Shown here piece after piece: positions 60,378-64,000 of a stretch of 64,000 nucleotides of DNA. The stretch is taken from the NCBI RefSeq assembly GCF_002283365.1, contig NZ_MQWD01000001.1, positions 3,009,749 through 3,073,748 of the forward strand, given 5' to 3'. The translations under genes and the position numbers were made by a program. The notes beneath the pieces were generated by a model. It saw nothing but the letters and a program-made list of their open reading frames with translations, was not told the DNA's origin and ran no database searches. Each line of letters starts with the position of its first letter. Position 1 is the first letter of the stretch. The DNA comes from Rubrivirga marina (lineage in GTDB: Bacteria; Bacteroidota; Rhodothermia; Rhodothermales; Rubricoccaceae).

Positions 60378-61343
60378 TCAGGCCGTCGCCAGCGGCGGCT
60401 CGACGGGGATGCGCGCGGCGTTCGCCGCCAGCCACTGGCGGAACGTCTGGAGGTCCGGATTCAGCAACCGGCTCCCCTCGACGCTCCGGGCCGAGCAGAA
60501 GTCGTCGTTCGCGTCGTGCTTGACTTGGAACATGTTGCCCAGCTCGTCGGCGCCGGGGAAGCCCAGGACGCGGTACGCGTCGGGCGGGACGGCGTGGTAG
60601 CGGACCTCTTCGCCGAGCGCCTCCGCCAGCGCGGCGGCCATCTCGGCGCCCGTCGGGTGCTCGCCCGCCACGCCGACCGTCGCGCCGACGTACCGCTCGG
60701 GTTGGCGAAGGACGCCGTAGGCGCACCGGCCGATGTCCTCGGCCGCGATGCCGGGCAAGGGCCTGTCGCCCATCGGGAGGGTGAGCGTGAGCACGCCGTC
60801 CGCGCCGCGGCGCGGCTCGACCCCGAAGCCGATGAGGTTCTCCCAGTAGAACGACGTCCGGAAGAGGGTGACCGGGAGGCCGCGGCCGGTGAAGAGGGCG
60901 TCAGCCTCGCCCTTGGCGTCGAAGTGGGGCACCTTGAAGCGGCCCTGGAGCGTCGGCATCCGGCCGTCGTCGAGGGGGACCCACCGGCGGGTGTCCTCGA
61001 GCGTCGACCAGACCACGTGGCCCACGCCGGCGGCCTCGGCCGCGGCGGCCATCGGCTCAGCCTGGACGATCTCGCGCTCGCCCGAAAAGTGCTCCCAGAA
61101 GTTGGTCACGCAGAAGGCGGCGTCGGCGCCCTCGAAGGCGCGGCGGACGCTGGCGGGGTCGTCGAGGTCGGCCGCGGCGACCTCGGCGCCGAGGCGGGCC
61201 AGCTCGCGGGCCGGCGCGGACTCGGGACGGCGGGTGACGGCGCGGACGCGGAACCGCCGCGCGGGGTCGGCCAGGGCGGCGCGGGCGAGGCCGCCGCCCT
61301 GGGCGCCCGTGGCGCCGACGACGGCAAGGATGGGGGGTGCCAT
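60378..61343 (-). CDS. NmrA-like NAD(P)-binding protein
   Basis: 321 residues. A Rossmann start with [17 protein letters not shown] (GxxGxxG), then [20 protein letters not shown] and [20 protein letters not shown]. This is the NmrA/HSCARG branch of atypical short-chain dehydrogenases, which bind NAD(P) and often act as redox sensors or quinone/azo reductases. The catalytic YxxxK is not obvious, favouring a sensor-type NmrA. It is separated by one base from the acetyltransferase upstream in the same operon. Confidence 0.88.
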   Translation of the reverse strand: MAPPILAVVGATGAQGGGLARAALADPARRFRVRAVTRRPESAPARELARLGAEVAAADLDDPASVRRAFEGADAAFCVTNFWEHFSGEREIVQAEPMAAAAEAAGVGHVVWSTLEDTRRWVPLDDGRMPTLQGRFKVPHFDAKGEADALFTGRGLPVTLFRTSFYWENLIGFGVEPRRGADGVLTLTLPMGDRPLPGIAAEDIGRCAYGVLRQPERYVGATVGVAGEHPTGAEMAAALAEALGEEVRYHAVPPDAYRVLGFPGADELGNMFQVKHDANDDFCSARSVEGSRLLNPDLQTFRQWLAANAARIPVEPPLATA

Positions 61344-61344
61344 G

Positions 61345-62226
61345 CTAGTAGAGGATGGAGGGGAGGAAGGGCCCGGCCGGCTCCCCGTAGAGCCCAACGC
61401 TCATGAGCGTCGCCGGGAAGACGACGCGGAGCCTGTGCGCGAGGCACCACCGGAAGAGGGTGGCCTGACGCGTCGGAAGCAGGAAGCCGGGCCCGGGGAA
61501 GGCGTCGGCCGCGCCGACGAGCGCCATCAGCGCCTCGTCGTGCGTTCCGACCGAGTGGCCCATGAACCCGACGCCGGTCGTGTAGCCCACGAGGCGGCCG
61601 GCGCGGTGGACCACGCGCGCCGTGCCCTGACCGATCGCCTCGGCCAACTCGCCGGTCCGGTCGTGGCCGTGGACGCGCCGGCAGAGGTCGTCGCACGCCG
61701 CTCGGTCGTCGGGCGTCGCTGCGCGGACGGCGTAGCCCTTGGGCACGCGCCCGACCGCCGGCCCCTGCATCACCGCCAGCGGCTCGCGGACGCGGAACCC
61801 GAGCGATGTGTACAGCGCGAGCGACCGGCCGTGGTAGGCGGCCTGACAGAGCCGGACCCCTGCGACCCGGCGTTCGGCGGCCCGGTCGAGGACGGCCTCC
61901 ATGAGCCGCCGCCCGACCCGCCCGTCCTGCGCGTCGGGCGCGATCGTAATGGGTCCGACGCCGGCGATCGCGTCGGCCTCGGTGAGCACGTTGCTCCCGA
62001 CCGTCCGGCCGTCGACCTCGGCGACCACGCCGTAGCAGCAGGGGTGGCCGAACATGTGCGTGAGCAGGCCGGTCGCGGCCTCGGGCGAGGGGAAGTCGCG
62101 CGCGAACCCGTGGCGGTCGGCGATGGCGGCGAACGCCTCGAAGCAGATCGCGCCGCACGCCGCGGCGTCGTCGGGCCGGGCGCGGCGGAGCGTGAGGGCG
62201 GCGGCGGGGGCCGTGACGAGTTCCAT
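61345..62226 (-). CDS. GNAT acetyltransferase, two-domain type
   Basis: 293 residues. The N-terminal GNAT domain contains CYGVVAEVDGRTVGSNVLTE, GPITIAPDAQDGRVGRRLME (acetyl-CoA motif A) and GRSLALYTSLGFRVREPL. A second, weaker GNAT-like half follows (YAVRAATPDDRAACDDLCRR, RVVHRAGRLVGYTTGVGFMG, FRWCLAHRLRVVFPATLM). It is the first gene of the four-gene operon. The acyl acceptor is unknown. Confidence 0.85.
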   Translation of the reverse strand: MELVTAPAAALTLRRARPDDAAACGAICFEAFAAIADRHGFARDFPSPEAATGLLTHMFGHPCCYGVVAEVDGRTVGSNVLTEADAIAGVGPITIAPDAQDGRVGRRLMEAVLDRAAERRVAGVRLCQAAYHGRSLALYTSLGFRVREPLAVMQGPAVGRVPKGYAVRAATPDDRAACDDLCRRVHGHDRTGELAEAIGQGTARVVHRAGRLVGYTTGVGFMGHSVGTHDEALMALVGAADAFPGPGFLLPTRQATLFRWCLAHRLRVVFPATLMSVGLYGEPAGPFLPSILY

Positions 62227-62248
62227 CGGAGGAGGGGTCAGGGGAGGA

Positions 62249-62298
62249 CCGCCCCGCTGGCGGCAGCGCCCGTCGCGAGCACGCCGCCAGCGGGGCGG
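62249..62298. terminator. Strong hairpin after the second DUF5602-type gene
   Basis: CCGCCCCGCTGGCGGC and GCCGCCAGCGGGGCGG form a perfect 16-bp stem with an 18-base loop, between the gene ending at 62303 and the start at 62226. It probably separates the two transcription units. Confidence 0.6.
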
Positions 62299-62302
62299 CG
62301 GG

Positions 62303-63112
62303 TCAGCCGGCGGCGTGGCGGACGAGCCCGTCGAGCGTGACGAGGTACTGCCCGGCGTCGGCGTCGTAGCGGACGGAGTAGCGGGTCGGGTAGTAGCCCG
62401 CCGTTTGGAAGGCCTGGGGCTGCGCGAGCGTCTCCACGTGCGCCCGCCCGCTCGCCTTGAGCGACTCGAGGAACGCCCTCGTGATCATCGGCTCGAGGAA
62501 CGGGACGCGGCCGTCGTAGCTGCCCCAGATGAGCACCTCGGTGAAGGTGGGGCCTCCCGGCGCGTACGTCGGGTCCGCCGTGTCGACGAGGTGGTTCCCC
62601 ATCTCGGGAACGGCTGGGCCGGGCGGAAGGACGTAGCCCTGGGGGACGTACCTCGCCTCCGGCGCCCGGCCGCCCTTCTCCCCGAACTCGGGGTCGACCG
62701 GCGTCCAGGACTCCCGCTCGGCCACCGGGACCCAGTAGAAATGGAGGTCGAAGTGGGGGTACGTGAAGAGGCCCTCGGGCTCGTGGCCTTCAGGGTTCCA
62801 CCCGAACCAGACGTGGTCGTACTGGAGGCCCGCAGTGCGGGCCTCGTCGGGGAGGCGGAGCGTCCACAGGCTCTCGTGGTCGTGTCCGTCGCCGCCGGCG
62901 TGCGTGGGGAGCCCGCTCAGGGCGCTCTCAGAGATGGCAACGCCGAGTGTCTCGGGGACGCCCGAAGCACCTATGCGGACGAACGTGCGGACGGTGCCGT
63001 CGCCGACGTCCGCGGCGGTTCCGAAGTGGGTGCCAGCGTCGGACGTGCCGTCGCAGCCGGCCAATAGGAGGAGCGCCAGGGCGCCGAGGGGGAGGACGGA
63101 TCGGGGGTGCAT
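62303..63112 (-). CDS. DUF5602-type lipoprotein (269 aa)
   Basis: Lipobox LLLLAGC after a short signal peptide, unlike the non-lipoprotein N-terminus of its paralogue at 57986-58804. It shares the DUF5602/TTHB210-like layout: LSGLPTHAGGDGHDHESLWT, GHEPEGLFTYPHFDLHFYWV, FLEPMITRAFLESLKASG and AGYYPTRYSVRYDADAGQYL. Conserved histidines suggest metal binding. It is preceded by palindrome copy D, 89 bp upstream, and followed by the same kind of hairpin as the paralogue. Confidence 0.83.
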   Translation of the reverse strand: MHPRSVLPLGALALLLLAGCDGTSDAGTHFGTAADVGDGTVRTFVRIGASGVPETLGVAISESALSGLPTHAGGDGHDHESLWTLRLPDEARTAGLQYDHVWFGWNPEGHEPEGLFTYPHFDLHFYWVPVAERESWTPVDPEFGEKGGRAPEARYVPQGYVLPPGPAVPEMGNHLVDTADPTYAPGGPTFTEVLIWGSYDGRVPFLEPMITRAFLESLKASGRAHVETLAQPQAFQTAGYYPTRYSVRYDADAGQYLVTLDGLVRHAAG

Positions 63113-63200
63113 GAGGCGGCGGCGTCGAGCCGCGGAGGGTCGGGATGGGCGCCGCGATGACGCGACAGTGCGAGCGTACCCGCCTCACAACGAGCGTCGC

Positions 63201-63218
63201 ATGGGCGGCGCGGCCTAT
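63201..63218. promoter_or_regulatory. Palindrome copy D (ATGGGC-N6-GCCTAT)
   Basis: Half-sites ATGGGC and GCCTAT, 89 bp upstream of ATG 63112, with the conserved GC and TCCCGC flanks. Confidence 0.55.
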
Positions 63219-63223
63219 TCCCG

Positions 63224-63775
63224 CTACCCGGCATGGCCGCTTCCTCGAAAGGCTCCCCCAGAGCTTGTTTGGCGAGCTAACCCTGGGCGAGCGAGGCGGC
63301 GGAGCATGAGCCGGACCATCGCCGGTTTGATCAGCGCCTCGGCCAACTCAACCCGCCACTCGTAGTCCTTGGCGAGTCGGCGGTACCGGCCCAGCCACGC
63401 GAACGTCCGCTCCACGACCCGCCGTCGGGGCCGGACAACGAACCCTCGCTGCCCCGGCTCAGGCCGGACGATCTCGACCCAGACGCTCCGCTCGGCCGCC
63501 CACGCCGCGAGCGGGCGGCCGCCGTAGGCCCGGTCGGCCCACAGGAGCGCGAGCCTCGGCTGGAGCGGGCGGAGCCCGCCGAGGAGCCGCCTCGCCCCGG
63601 CCTGGTCTGAGACGTCGGCGCCGGTCACGTGGCACGCGACGACGAGCCCCTCCGTGTCGACGAGAACATGCCGCTTCCGCCCCGCCACGCGCCTCCCGCC
63701 GTAGAAGCCACGGACGAGCACCCGCCTGAGGCGGCCGTGCCCCCCGACAGCGTAGTGGCTCCCGAACAGGTCCAT
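63224..63775 (-). pseudogene. IS5-family transposase, N-terminally truncated
   Basis: 183 residues corresponding to the C-terminal DDE half: VRGFYGGRRVAGRKRHVLVD (strand before the first Asp region), LALLWADRAYGGRPLAAWAA with the second Asp, and RRRVVERTFAWLGRYRRLAK with the catalytic Glu, then the final helices. The N-terminal domain and first Asp region expected upstream are missing. AGAGCTTGTTTGG near 63260 resembles an IS5-group terminal repeat, so the 3' end of the IS seems intact while the 5' end is lost. Confidence 0.7.
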
Positions 63776-63847
63776 GACGTGGACGGCGTCCGAGCACGTT
63801 CTCGAGTGGAGCGGGGCCGCCCTTGCCGTTCTCTCGGTGTCAAGAGT

Positions 63848-64000
63848 TCTTGACAGCCGGCGAGAGACGCCAGCGGAGGACGTCGACGCCGGGGACCGGG
63901 TCTAGGCCGGCCGCCTCGCCCGACCGCCGCACGACGCGGCCGATCGACATCGGCGAGAGCGGCCGGTCCGACACGTTCCCGTGCCGGTCCACGCCGCGGA
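63848..64000 (-). pseudogene. Tyrosine recombinase fragment (runs off window)
   Basis: The frame entering from the right edge reads RGVDRHGNVSDRPLSPMSIG, then RVVRRSGEAAGLDP, typical of the segment of phage-type integrases just before the HxLR box. The HSLR region expected next is absent; the frame ends instead in an unrelated 18-residue tail. The gene has lost its catalytic C-terminus next to the truncated IS. Confidence 0.5.

Noticed and set aside
62249-62298. Possible extra attC site because of long inverted arms
   Set aside because: It has no GTT/AAC core boxes and does not share the arm sequences of the array; it is a plain hairpin after a gene.

Overview
The window is very GC-rich, dense in coding sequence and has no rRNA or tRNA that I can see. 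ECF-sigma/serine-threonine-kinase pairs, a type IX secretion C-terminal sorting domain, many secreted proteins and lipoproteins, and the overall protein style suggest a Rhodothermota/Bacteroidota-like bacterium (Rubricoccaceae-like would fit). That placement is inference.

Region 1 (1-14249) is a chromosomal integron. An integron integrase on the + strand (13254-14249) diverges from an array of at least 13 cassettes read on the - strand. The cassettes are separated by 12 attC sites of about 123-134 bp with conserved arms, one extrahelical base and core sites mostly GTTCTRC. From the attI side they encode: a small membrane protein, a 122-aa unknown, an exported membrane protein, a 141-aa unknown, a GNAT acetyltransferase, a 125-aa unknown, an HNH-like protein, a PQQ/WD-like lipoprotein, a DinB/MDMPI-like protein, a broken beta-lactamase-family hydrolase, an amidohydrolase, a RibD/DHFR-like reductase and a partial lipoprotein. 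Two attC sites are split at the same spot. One holds a complete IS1111-type IS110 element. The other holds a 0.4-kb element with similar ends but no transposase.

Region 2 (14250-18900) is gene-poor accessory DNA with small ORFs, a pilin-like protein and a frameshifted gene. Region 3 (19-40.4 kb) is ordinary chromosome: membrane protein and lipoprotein genes, two sigma/kinase modules, an amidohydrolase-S9 peptidase operon, a decayed IS5-like transposase, and clusters of secreted proteins including a broken cysteine-rich gene. Region 4 (41.2-45.3 kb) looks plasmid- or ICE-derived (DUF6166-like, ArdC-like, RadC-like genes, strong hairpins between genes, and nonsense mutations).

Region 5 (45.6-63.2 kb) has an amidohydrolase-CIA30/sigma/membrane-protein operon (the first gene frameshifted), an adenylate cyclase, a PAS histidine kinase, a LuxR-type regulator, a T9SS beta-propeller protein interrupted at an 11-G tract, a cytochrome c, two DUF5602-type paralogues and a four-gene enzyme operon. 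Four copies of an 18-bp palindrome ATRGGC-N6-GCCYAT lie upstream of - strand genes here; three are 80-90 bp from start codons. The right edge (63.2-64 kb) holds a truncated IS5-family transposase next to a tyrosine-recombinase fragment.
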